From Buddleja alternifolia (taxonomy: Eukaryota > Streptophyta > Magnoliopsida > Lamiales > Scrophulariaceae): a stretch of 64,000 bases of DNA. The notes below the pieces were generated by a model. It had not been told where the DNA came from. It did not search any database and saw only the letters and a list, made by a program, of their open reading frames with translations. The DNA is taken from assembly GCA_019426215.1 (NCBI GenBank), contig CM033395.1, positions 18,342,569 to 18,406,568 on the forward strand. The letters are read 5' to 3'. Shown piece after piece: positions 46,085 to 56,440 of this stretch. The translations under genes were made by a program, and so were the position numbers. Every line of letters starts with the position of its first letter. Positions within the stretch are counted from its first letter, which is position 1.

Positions 46085-46255
46085 CCGTTATCCGAAACAG
46101 GTAACTGTGCCGCGGCATTGGACCGCGGTTCGGTGGTGTGCCGCGGTCCTGTTCGGAAAACTGTTTGTCTGAGATGGTGTGCCGCGGTTCAGTACCGCGG
46201 TCCCCTTCTGAAAATTGGACACTGGAATTTCAGACCGCGGTTCAGTGCCGCTGTT
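46085..46255. repeat. CCGCGG word cluster between gag and protease of Gypsy-1
   Basis: Words gccgcggca, accgcggttc, gccgcggtcc and accgcggtcc repeat eight or so times in 170 bases. They are partly translated in the gag frame. The same words occur in the LTRs and in the pol-env spacer. Confidence 0.75.
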
Positions 46256-47779
46256 CAAGTCGGATTTTTGTAAATTTTCAGCACCAACGTTTTTGCCACT
46301 TCTCAATGCGATGGCCTGAACCTGTTCTTTCGGGTTTTTCTCGGTGTCGCTAGGTAGCGATCCTGGTGTTCTACCTGAGAGTTGACTAGCCAATTGTCCC
46401 AATTGAGTTTGTATGTTGCTCACATTAATTTCAAGGTTGTGACACCGTTCATCATTTTTCTTTATATATTGGAGCATCAATTCCTCAAAACTCGGTTTCT
46501 TTTCTTGTGGTTGGTAACCTCCTTGTTTGTGAAATGTGTTGGGTTGAAAACCCCCTTGGCGTTGAAATGGCGGTCTATCACCGTGTGATTGAAACCCGGG
46601 AGGTTGCTTCACCACATTGTTGTTGTTACTCCATGAGAAGTTTGGGTGATTTCTCCACCCCGGATTATATTTTTCAGAAAATGGATCGTTTTGTGTCCTA
46701 TTTGAATTTTGCACATAATTCGCATCTTCAACACATTCGGAATGATAAGATTGACTACCATGTTGACACTCCGTAATGTGATGATTTCCACCACAATTTT
46801 CACACAACGTTTGCACTTGGTTTACCGAGAAATTCATAGCATCCAATTTCTTGTGCAATAGTTCTACTTGATTAGCTAGTGAAGTGGAAGCTTCCACTTC
46901 ATAAACTCCACTCGTCTTCTTTGGAAGTATTACTCTCTCGGTAGGTCATTGGTAGTTATTTTCCGACATTCTATCGATCATTTCCCAAGCCGCTTGTGGT
47001 GGTAAATTCATGAGTGAACCACCCGCAGCTGCGTCTAGATGAGTGCGAAGGCCGGGTCCAAGGCCTTGATAAAAGATGGTCACTTGAGTCCAAACTGCAA
47101 AACCATGGTGAGGGCATTTTCGGAGAAGTTCCTTGAATCTTTCAAGTGCTTCATCGAGTGACTCTCCCTCCATTTGTCGAAATCCTTGTATCTCAACTTT
47201 GATAGCGGCTGTTTTCCACGGTGGAAAATACTTACTCAAAAACTTCTCCTCCAACTGGTCCCAAGTATGAATGGATGCCGTTGGCAATGAGTCAAGCCAA
47301 GCTCTTGCTTTATCCCTCAATGAGAACGGAAAGAGTCTCATTCTAATGGCATCATCGGTCACTCCATTTTGTCGAAATGTGCTCAAATAGCTAAGGAACT
47401 TGGTAATGTGAGCATGTGGTGACTCATCCGCCGTACCCCGATATTGTTCATTGGAAATGAGTTGAAGAATAGTCTGTGATATTGTAAAATTGTTTGCTTC
47501 TACCGTGGGTAGTACGATAGCACCAGCGGCTCCATGAACAGTGGGTTGCATATAATCACGTAAAGTACGGGGAGCTTGCTCTTGTCTTTGTGCTAATGTG
47601 GCAGCAACAGCGGCTTGAATCAAGGCTTGAATTCCCGGGTCCTCTAAATTAACGGGATTGTTCCCTTCCATTGCCTCAAATTGATTCTCGTTTTGGCTTT
47701 GTGCTCGTCTTCTTCTATTGAAAGTGCGCTCTATCTCGGAATCAAAATCTTCAAGGTTTCCTTGAGATGTGCGGGTCAT
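46088..47779 (-). pseudogene. Gypsy-1 gag, one nonsense codon
   Basis: The start MTRTSQGNLEDF at 47779 opens an Athila-type Gag. The core (LRLFPFSL-type RMRLFPFSLRDKARAWL, FLSKYFPPWKT, RFKELLRKCPHHG) matches Gypsy-2. A TGA at 46948-46946 follows NNYQ, where Gypsy-2 has NSYQW, so TGG to TGA is likely. The frame continues with the zinc knuckle CENCGGNHHITEC and an Asn/Gln/Gly/Pro-rich stretch (NPGWRNHPNFSW). The last ~40 residues are encoded by CCGCGG words (RTAVQCRGT). A further frame break lies between 46088 and the protease. Confidence 0.88.
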
Positions 47780-47814
47780 GCACTACTCAAAGAAGTCAAC
47801 CTAACAATAGAATC

Positions 47815-48165
47815 AAAAGAACCAAAATTAAAACGTAAAAACAACAAACCAAAACGCAAAAACAGCAACTTTTAACATAAAAACAGCAACTCAAGATGTA
47901 AAAACAGCAAACCAAAATAACAAAACAGCAACTAAACCATAAAAACAGCAACTAAAACATAAAAACAGCAACTAAAACACAAAAACAGCAACTTTAGACG
48001 TAAAAACAGTAAATCAAAACGTAAAAACAGCAAACCAAAATAACAAAACAGCAACTAAACCATAAAAACAGCAACTAAAACACAAAAATAGCAACTTTAG
48101 ACGTAAAAACAGTAAATCAAAACGTAAAAACAGCAAACCAAAATGCAAAAACAGCAACTTAGTCT
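47815..48165 (-). repeat. 20-base tandem repeat array in Gypsy-1 leader
   Basis: Units like aaaaacagcaactaaaacat (+ strand) recur roughly 17 times, with a larger duplication inside (the acgtaaaaacagtaaatc segment occurs twice). The array lies between the primer-binding site and gag, so it is in the transcript leader. Confidence 0.88.
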
Positions 48166-48207
48166 TAGAATAGATAAGTGAATTACAATATTAAATAACG
48201 CAATAGT

Positions 48208-48224
48208 CCCCGGCAACGGCGCCA
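48208..48224 (-). other. Gypsy-1 primer-binding site (tRNA-Asp type)
   Basis: On the - strand TGGCGCCGTTGCCGGGG lies six bases inside the 5' LTR. It is the same primer site as in Gypsy-2 and is known for Athila elements. Confidence 0.9.
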
Positions 48225-48230
48225 AAAACT

Positions 48231-49668
48231 TGACACGCGAAATCCTAGCAAGTATACTAGGTCGTGCAAAGTAATAAAGTGGACTATTTAGCCCGGGGTG
48301 TATCGTCTCCACAGGGACAATTGGATTCAATGCTCGTAATTGCTATATTATCTAACTCTAAGCTAAATCAAATTATAAGATGATGGTTGATTATACTATG
48401 AAAATAATCAAAGACAACTATGTGATAAACAAGATAATAAATTGAATGGAAAGAGGTGATTGGGTTATGATCCTACTATGTTCTATTCTATGTTCATGAA
48501 CTCTCAATTATCCGGATTTTTAGAACGCTCTTGTTATGGCGAAACCCCCTAATGTATTTATTATTCAATCTCTTGAAATAACAAGCCTATACTAGTTAAC
48601 AACTTCCTATATCTCTATAGTGAAGATTGAATTAACTAACATGCATTTAGGTTCAAAGGAATTCCTTGCTTACGAAGATCCTACATTCAATCGGATCATC
48701 TTATCACAAAAAGCTACACAACGCAATCGATTCTATCTCTAGTCAATTCTTACGTTATGATGTTTGATTTTTCGATCTCCCTTTATCTATCTCCTCTCGG
48801 TCTCAAGACAAAGCATTATATCAAACACATGGTGATCATTCATGTGAAAGCATTAAGCATAAAATCAAACATGTAACAAGAATGTAATAAATCCGAAAAT
48901 TAACCATTCATTAAACACAAAACATCACAAAGTATTTACATAACCCAACCACAAAGATGCTTAGCTCATACTTACAATAACAAATGATTCAACAATTCTA
49001 TAAGACATAGTTGATAAACTAATCAAAGAGAAAGAGTTGAATTACTCCCTATTACAAGGTGTGAATCCAAGCTTTTGATGATGAAAATGGCTCCTCAAGC
49101 TTCCTTGGGTCTTCCTATGGCTTCCCTATGTGTTTTTAGAACAAGTGTAAGTGTTTTCCAAGAGAAAAATGTGTTATAAAGGAGGAAAACGGCGGACTTA
49201 AAATTAGGGCATAGGGGAAATCGGACCGCGGCACACATTCTAAACCGACCGCGACTCGGATGGCAAGCAGTGCCGCGGTCTAAACAGCAAGTCATGCCGC
49301 GGTTTGCCGAGGCCTAACAGGGTGCCGAAGGGTCAAAATAGGGCCGCGGTGTTCTGGGCGCCAAAGGCCGCGGTTCTGTGCCGCGGTCCTATCCGGATTT
49401 CTCATTTGGCATTGTACCGCGACCGCGGTCTTGCGCCGGGTTTAGTGCCGCGGTTCTGTGCGGCGGTCCAGAATGGCAGATTCATATTTTTCTTCGCTTT
49501 TCCTTCTCTTGTTCTGCCTTCTTACTCAAAAATTGATCTATTTGACTTAAATCCCTACACACATGAAATTGAAACAAATCAAAGCACTATGCAGGATATT
49601 CATTACTAAATTATGACGAAAATACTTAAATCAAAGGGGTAAAAAACTTGTAAAATGTGAACTTGTCA
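48231..49668 (-). repeat. Gypsy-1 5' LTR
   Basis: It runs from TGACACGCGAAATCCTAG to AACTTGTCA as read on the + strand, 1438 bases. It contains the CCGCGG cluster at 49223-49470 with one unit more than the 3' LTR. Confidence 0.93.
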
Positions 49669-49673
49669 ACCAC

Positions 49674-50371
49674 CCTGAGCTCCAAGCTCACCACCCTGCT
49701 TTTTGGCTTTCTTCTTCTTATTTTTTGCCCTTTTGGGCCCAGAAGAGATTACCAGTGTGGTTTCTTTTCCCATGGGCTTCAATTGAGATTGTGCAGTGTT
49801 TAATTTGTTCATTAGCCCAGCTAACTTGCATTTAATCTCATTGCAATTGAAGTTCATGACAAATGGGGAAAATGAATCAGGAAGAGACTGCAAAATAAGA
49901 TCAGTTTGAAGATGTTGGTTCGTAGTAAAGTCGAGAGCTTCCAATCTCTCGATCCTCGAGATCATCTTGAGGACATGATCCCCAACTTTCTCACCTTCCC
50001 TCATTTTGGCCCCGAAGAGCTCTTTAGATACCTCATATCTAGCAGTACGACTGTGCTCACCATAGAGATCAACCAAGCGTGCCAAGATAGTCCTCGCAGT
50101 GGTCATCTTTTCGTGGGACCTTTGAAGCTCGTTTGTCATTGAGCCAAGAATGTACCCACGCACTCGGACGTCGTCCTTCACCCACTTTTCGTGAGCTTGG
50201 ACTTCTTCCTCATTGGCACGTGTTCAGGCAGGCGGAGCAGGGATGTCAGCGTATAACACACATCTCAATGATTCTATGTTGAGAACTATTCTTAAGTTCC
50301 TTAGCCAGTCCACGTAGTTGAGTCCGGTAAGGATGTTCTTTTCGAGTAAAACTGAAAGTGGGTTGATAATC
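49674..50371 (-). pseudogene. Copia-A gag, main part (right of Gypsy-1)
   Basis: The frame begins near NPLSVLLEKNILTG (about 50371), corresponding to Copia-B gag, but the ATG is not preserved. A TGA at 50226-50224 interrupts it. From 50181 the core is open (YILGSMTNELQRSHEKM, GDHVLKMISRIERL, DLILQSLPDSFSPFVMNFN) and ends in a Lys-rich tract and GGELGAQGG, where Gypsy-1 inserted. Confidence 0.85.
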
Positions 50372-50893
50372 GTTTTTGTTTTGAGAGAGATAAATCAAAT
50401 AACAGCAGAAAATAAACCAGACTTGATTAGACGTATGTAACTAAACTAAAATTAAGTTTAAAATCAAGGACTTCAACTTATAACTTGGTTCTCACTACAT
50501 TTTTCGAGATTCACACTCTCACTGTGAAAAACGGAAGTGATCGTTGTTTATAGCTTCGTAGTGGGGATTGAATTCTTTAATTAATGCAATGGATGACAAC
50601 CCTTTAACGATATTTGATCCATTACTTAATTAAAGTGATGTCCAACATCAATCTATCCAATAGACGGTCCAATCTTCTTTTTCCCATAACCCACAAAAAT
50701 CGCAACCCTTTAACGATTTATAGGCTTTGTGGATTATCTAAGTTTATTCCCACTAACTCCTCATAATCTAACATTTGAATTTCACCTTGTAATTCTTTAA
50801 CGATATTTGGGGTGAAATATGTCTCGATTAAGGCATCTAATGCACTTAATAAAATTTTAGAATTAAATCTTGATATATGACCCCCACTTACTG
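50372..50893 (-). other. Copia-A leader, part proximal to gag
   Basis: Untranslated leader homologous to 53940-54456 of Copia-B. It contains CAACCCTTTAACGAT at 50597-50611 and 50703-50717, plus a degenerate copy near 50790. Confidence 0.8.
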
Positions 50894-50898
50894 GGAAG

Positions 50899-52509
50899 TG
50901 TTAGAGTATATGCTCTCGAATGCCATAAAGAGGATAGATTTATAGGGCATAAACATTGTAACTAAACTATGGTTTTGACATTAATATAAGGCAGTTGATT
51001 GTTGTTTTCTTATAGGCATTTATAAGGTGTGAATAAACAACGTAAAGTTCTTGATGACAAGGCGAACCTTCTACTTCCTATGGGATAGGAGGAAAGACAC
51101 TAGAATGGTTTGACCCTTGACATCTAAAAGGGTTCGCAAGTCTAAGAAATATTGATTGGGCATCAATAGTGAATAAAGACTTGTATGATGTAAGTTTCGA
51201 CAGAGAAAGTGCCAGTCGTACACTATGAAAATGGTAGTGGGAACTTATATCATAGACGTGTCAGTTGGACTGATATGTTCGAACACGGCTCACATCAGTT
51301 CATCACATGGGTATTCACTCATTGATAGTCAATGATGAAACTGATAAGTAGTGATAAGTACGTGTGAACCTCTGACTTGAGAAATCGAGTTGAAGATGCA
51401 CTTGTGACATCAAGTCTGTCATTAGAGTAGTTAGATTCAAATCACCTGTTGGTGGAATCGACCTCGAAGTGCGACTTGATGGGCAAGTAGCATTGTTAAC
51501 TGATTTGCAATATGGAATTTATTCTCTCATAAGTGAATGAGTAAAATATCCTATGCGATCATGAATAAGTAAGGATGAAAGTCTTTGGCCAAAGCATTTA
51601 AATACCTCGACTTATTATGAGCTTAGGCATATGGTCAAGTTATATGAGTTTGACTTTAAACCATGACTCTTACTTGACTGGGATATAAGAATAACAGGTT
51701 TATACACGTACAGTATTCACGGCGTAAAGGTTTGGAATGATCCTATCCATTCGTTCTCAATTGGGTTACGGTGTGAGCCACGAGACTGGCTAGGTGTCAC
51801 TCACACCCCTTTGAATTCCTCTCAATTGCCCTTTGAGACGAACCTAAAGAGTCGCGCTTAAAGGAAGTGCAAAAGGAAAAACATGGGAAAAAGACTTGAG
51901 AGAAATTCACGGCATTGAATGCCATAATTAATTAATTAATTAATTGTTGGATAATTTAATTAATTAATTAAATTAATGAGTTAATTAATTTCTTGGAGAA
52001 ATTGAATTATAAATTAATTAGGAATTGAATTAATTGGATTATCAATTTATTTATTGGACAAATAAATTATCCGATTAATTAATTAGCAAGCAAGACGAAA
52101 GCCCGAAGGCTTCCGAGCCCACTAAGGGGCGGCCAAATAGACGCCCAAATAGGGCTCTTGCATGCTTGTGTTGTTGTTTCATAATGATATAAATATATCA
52201 CAAGGTGAAAAGTAACACAAGGCAACTTACATAACTTTCTCTCCATGAAAAAGTCTCTCACCTCTTCTCTCTCTCTCTATCCGTCTTTGACAAGGAAGAA
52301 AGGAGGAGTTTTTCCATTTTTGATTCCGGCGTGACGGATTAGAGACGTTGGAAAATTCGGCGTTAGAGAAAAGGATCACGTTCAGAAATCAACATATACG
52401 CGAGAACGGTAATTTTTCTATACACAATTAAACACGAGGATTAGAGATGATTCGGGCTTTGGGAATTAAATTTACTTTCCGCTGCATTTTATTCGTATAA
52501 TTCCCAACA
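50899..52509 (+). repeat. Copia-B 5' LTR
   Basis: The motif GACGAACCTAAAGAGTCGCG is at 51837-51856, an (AATT)n-rich stretch follows at 51930-52085, a TATA-like GATATAAATATATC is at about 52187-52200, and a (CT)n tract lies at 52262-52282. It is very similar to the 3' LTR. Confidence 0.93.
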
Positions 52510-52510
52510 G

Positions 52511-52523
52511 TGGTATCTGAGCC
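52511..52523 (+). other. Copia-B primer-binding site (initiator tRNA-Met type)
   Basis: TGGTATCTGAGCC begins one base after the 5' LTR. It differs by one base from the usual copia site TGGTATCAGAGCC, which Copia-A retains (62406-62418, - strand). Confidence 0.9.
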
Positions 52524-54456
52524 AATCTCTGAATTCTGTGTTTAATTGCTTATGTGATTGACTGTTTTTTTCGCGTTTTTGAGGCCTGCTTTGAACGTGT
52601 TTTTCATATGAAAATATTCTGAATATCACTGCTGTTTCTTCATGAAAGTTGTAGTTTAATGAGTATTGAATCTGGGAATATAAATTTTATGAGAATCGGA
52701 GAAGTATAACCTCGAGACGAGCGCGACGCAAAATGCGTGCACAGTCGGCGCACTGGCAGCGCGCGCTGTGCGCACAATAGGAGGCCTTTTCGGCCTCCCG
52801 TTGCGCACACAGCGTGGGCCCCCAAGGCCGTGCCATTTCACGGCGCCGGTCGGAGGAGCTGGCCAGTCGCCCAAGCACGATTAAACCGTGCGCTGGGCGC
52901 ACGACATATACAGTGCCATGTGCCCAGCGCACGGACCTGTTTTTGAGGCCCGGGTTTAGGTGACTCGGGCCCTAATGGGTCGGGTTATATTTTCCTAGGG
53001 TCCGAATTTTAATTGAATAGGTGTTTGGGCTATTTTAGTTATCCGGGTGGGTCAAAAGGATGATGACCCAGATTTAATTAAAGAGAGGCCCAAATTGTTT
53101 TGATTAAAATTGTGGATAAGTCAATAAATTAGTTATTGGGCCTAATTAATTAATTTTGAATATGCCAATGGTTGGTAATTTAATTTTGATAAAATTAAGC
53201 CCAATATAGTTTTTATTGATCTTTATTTGAATGAAATAATTAATTAATAAACTTTTGGAGAATTTTATTTATTAAGTTATTTATTTAAATAAAGAATTCT
53301 CATAAATAGGATTATTTTCATGAATCAATAAAATTTGGAATTTTATTGTAGAATTAATTAAGTTGGACTAATTAATTTTTATTAATCACCAACATAAGTG
53401 CTTTATTCATCGCGAGCATGTATTATGTGATGGTGACATATGTCTATGAGCTTAGGTTGCTTCTTTTGATTAGGTATTTCTTTTGAAGGGTTGTAAGGGC
53501 CGGTTTGAGCCCATTTTTTTTTATTTCTAGATTTATGTATAGGTTTTAAATTACCTCTTGTAATAAATAGAAATAGAATAGGCCTTTCAAGGTGAAGATC
53601 ATGCAAAAGAAGAGGAGCATGAAGCCCACGAAGATTAGCTAGGTTTTTCTTTTTCAATTTTATGATGGCCCATTGGCTTGGGCTCTCTAGATAAAAGCCC
53701 ATAGACTTGTGTGTTGTATTATTGTTTTCGATGCATGTTCATTAGTTGTATGAAGCATGTGTGTTATCAATATGCGCTATAGAAATTGGTAAATGTGCAA
53801 AGTGAGACGAAATAAATGTTTTGAACATGAATTCTCCCAAACAAAAATAATTTTAAGTTAGTAAGGGGTGCTAGGCATCCTTTCCCTCCACTAAACTTAA
53901 TAAGATCAAGGATTAAATCCATATGTGGCATCTTCCCAGTAAGTGGGGGTCATCTATTAAGATTTAATTCTAGAATTTTATTAAGTGCATTGGATGCCGT
54001 AATCGAGACATATTTCACCCCAAATATCGTTAAAGGGTTGGAAGGTGAAATTCAAATGTTAGATTATGAGGAGTTAGTGGGAATGAACTTAGATAGTCTA
54101 CTTTACCAATAAATCGTTAAAGGGTTGCGGTATTTGTGGATTATGGGATAAATATGATTGAACCGTCTATTTGATAGATTGATGTTTGACATCACTTTAA
54201 TTAAGTAATGGACCAAATATCGTTAAAGGGTTGCCATCCATTATATTAATTAAAGAACTCAATCCCCACACGAAGTTTTCATCAACGATCGCTTCCGTCT
54301 TTTCACAGTGGGAGTGTGAAATTTTGAAAAATGTAGTGGGAGCCAAGTTAGTAGAAGTCCTTGATTTTAAACTTGGTTTTAGTTTATTTCAATAATCTAA
54401 TTAAGTCTAGCTTATTTTCTGCAGTCATTTTGTTTTATCTCTCTCAATCAAAAACT
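52524..54456 (+). other. Copia-B leader with GC-rich patch and repeated GTTAAAGGGTTG motif
   Basis: The ~1.9 kb leader has no supported ORF. A GC-rich palindromic patch (tgtgcgcacaat, gtgcgctgggcgcac, gtgcccagcgcac) spans about 52725-52945. ATCGTTAAAGGGTTG occurs at 54026-54040, 54113-54127 and 54219-54233, just upstream of gag. Confidence 0.8.
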
Positions 54457-55240
54457 ATGTCTCCCAAACCACTGTCGAAGTTAATGGAAAATACGATTCT
54501 CACCGGTCCAAATTACATAGAATGGCTCACTATGCTTAGGATGGTCCTTAGCAGTGAATCTATTGACTATGTATTGGAAATTGGTCGTCCTCCCATTCCT
54601 AGACCAGACGAGGGTGATGAAGTTGGGATTGATGCTGTGATAACCATAGAGCAAGAGTGTACATATTGAGCTCAATGTGCATAGAGCTGCAAAGGTCTCA
54701 TGATAAGATGGATAATGCAAGAGACATTATCCTTCATCTGGACGAATTATTTGAAGAACGCGGTAGGACTGCCAGATACTTTATTTCAAGGGGTCTATTC
54801 CGAACTAAAATGACTGAAGCAGAAGATGTTGGAGAACACGTTTTCAAAATGATGAACATGATAGAAAAACTAAAATCTTTAAACTTCTACATGGATCTGC
54901 ATCTCCAAGTCGATCTTATTCTACAGTCACTCCCAGATTCGTTCTATTATTTCGTCATAAATTTTGATATGAATGACATTGAGGGATCTTTAGCTGGGCT
55001 ATTGGAAAAACTCAAGGTTGCTCAGAAACAAATAAAGACTGACAAATGGAACAATCCGATGGCTATTACATTTCCTAAAACATTTGATGGAAAAAGGAAT
55101 AATGCCCATTTAGAGGAGGGATCATCCAGTACGACTTGCAACAAGGCACAACGAAGGAGAAATAAGAGGGCTAGAAAATAGGACACATGTTTATGCTGCG
55201 GTGAGCTGGGCCACTGGAGAAGAGACTGTCCTAATATACA
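54457..55240 (+). pseudogene. Copia-B gag pseudogene
   Basis: ATG at 54457 (MSPKPLSKLMENTILTGPNY). The frame shifts near 54660, and a second frame (54657-55181) carries the core (ELQRSHDKMDNARDII, GEHVFKMMNMIEKL, LQVDLILQSLPDSF) and a basic tract (KAQRRRNKRARK). A TAG at 55179-55181 separates an otherwise intact zinc knuckle, CLCCGELGHWRRDC. Gag would form the particle and bind RNA. Confidence 0.85.
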
Positions 55241-55600
55241 AGCAAAAGGTGAATAACTTTATAGTTTGAAACTAATTGCTTTATAATATTCCCTCTTCAT
55301 CGATTATGATTCAGAAGTTAATACCTTTTGTATAATTGTGAGAATCAGAATCTGGGAAGAAGAAGAGAGCTGAGCCCTAATGAGGAGAAGATCAAAGTAG
55401 GCAGCGGGCAAGGCGTCGCGGCTACTAAAACAAGATCTGCCTCATTATTTTTTATTCTAGACATATGCTATTTCTGGATATTGTTAAACATTGGTTCAAT
55501 TTCCGTTTTAGTTAAATAAGGTTACACTTTCGTTTTATTAATGAACAATGCAAGATTTATTATGGTAATAAATTAGTAGGCTTTGTTTCTTTGATAAATG
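55241..55600 (+). pseudogene. Copia-B protease remnant, active site deleted
   Basis: Compared with Copia-A (SWILDSGASAHM), the segment with the catalytic Asp is absent: the sequence passes from the gag end to RRRELSPNEEKIKVGSGQGV. The second half of the domain is frameshifted but recognisable (NIGSISVLVK, YYGNKLVGF). Confidence 0.75.
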
Positions 55601-56440
55601 CATTGTGTTACCTTAATGTCAAGAATAAGTGCAATACAAAGGAAACTTAGTAGGCTTGAAATAAACCAAAGATTAATATGGCACCTTCGACTAGGCCTTG
55701 CTGGCGAACAAAAGATTCGCAAAATGGAAAAAGATGGGCTAATTGGCCCACTGGGATTGGATCCCTATCCTACTTGTGAATCTTGTCTCAAAGGCAAGAT
55801 GGCTTAATCGCCCTTCACAGGGAATTTTGAAAGGGCCTCACAAATCTCAGGCTTAGTGCATACTGACGTTTGTAGTCCATTTGAAGAAATGGCCAGAGGA
55901 GGTTTCCTTTACTTTATCACCTTCACTGATAACCATTCTCGATATGGTCTAGTGTACCTGATGAAACATAAGTCTGAATCCATTGACAAGTTCAAGGAAT
56001 TCAAGGCTTTAGTGGAAAATCAAACAAGTCAACGTATAAAAACTCTTCGATCTAATCGTGGAGGAGAATATATGAGCGACGAGTTTGACTTATATCTCAG
56101 AGAGAATGGCATAGTATTGCAACTCACACCTCCAGTGACTCCACAGTTGAATGGAGTAGCAGAGCGAAGGAATCGAACCTTGTTGGACATGGTTCGCTCC
56201 ATGCTTAGCTACACTGATTTACCCATTTCACTGTGGGGTCACGCGCTGCTTATAGCTGCACACATTTTAAATAGATGTCCATCCAAGTCCGTTCCTCTGA
56301 CTCCCTATGAAATGTGGAGAAATAGGAAACCAAGTCTTAACCACATAAAGATTTAGGGATGTCCGGCTTATGTCAAAAAGACTAAAGTGGACAAGTTGGA
56401 GGCTAGGTCCTTAAAGGGACGTTTCATTTCATTGGATATC
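55601..56440 (+). pseudogene. Copia-B integrase pseudogene, second catalytic Asp changed to Asn
   Basis: The zinc domain (LIWHLRLGLAGEQKI, CESCLKGK) has the second His replaced by Leu. A TAA follows at about 55805. The core 55856-56356 has HTDVCSPF (first Asp), LRSNRGGEYMSDEF with codon AAT at 56054-56056 where Copia-A and Copia-C have Asp, and NGVAERRNRTLLD (Glu). A TAG at 56354-56356 follows. The integrase is therefore catalytically dead as written. Confidence 0.85.

Larger units (their letters stand above)
36720..49668 (-). mobile_element. Gypsy-1: complete Athila-type Ty3/gypsy element
   Basis: LTRs at 36720-38144 and 48231-49668 are nearly identical. The TSD ACCAC is at 36715-36719 and 49669-49673. 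On the - strand the order is 5' LTR, tRNA-Asp primer site, leader with a 20-base tandem repeat, gag, protease, RT, RNase H, integrase, a separate env-position ORF, 3' UTR, 3' LTR. That is the Athila organisation. Coding lesions are few, so insertion is recent relative to Copia-A, which it interrupts. Confidence 0.95.

Noticed and set aside
47815..48165. Regularly repeated ~20-base units, CRISPR-like at first sight
   Set aside because: Units are contiguous without unique spacers, the setting is a plant retrotransposon leader, and no cas gene exists here. It is a tandem repeat.
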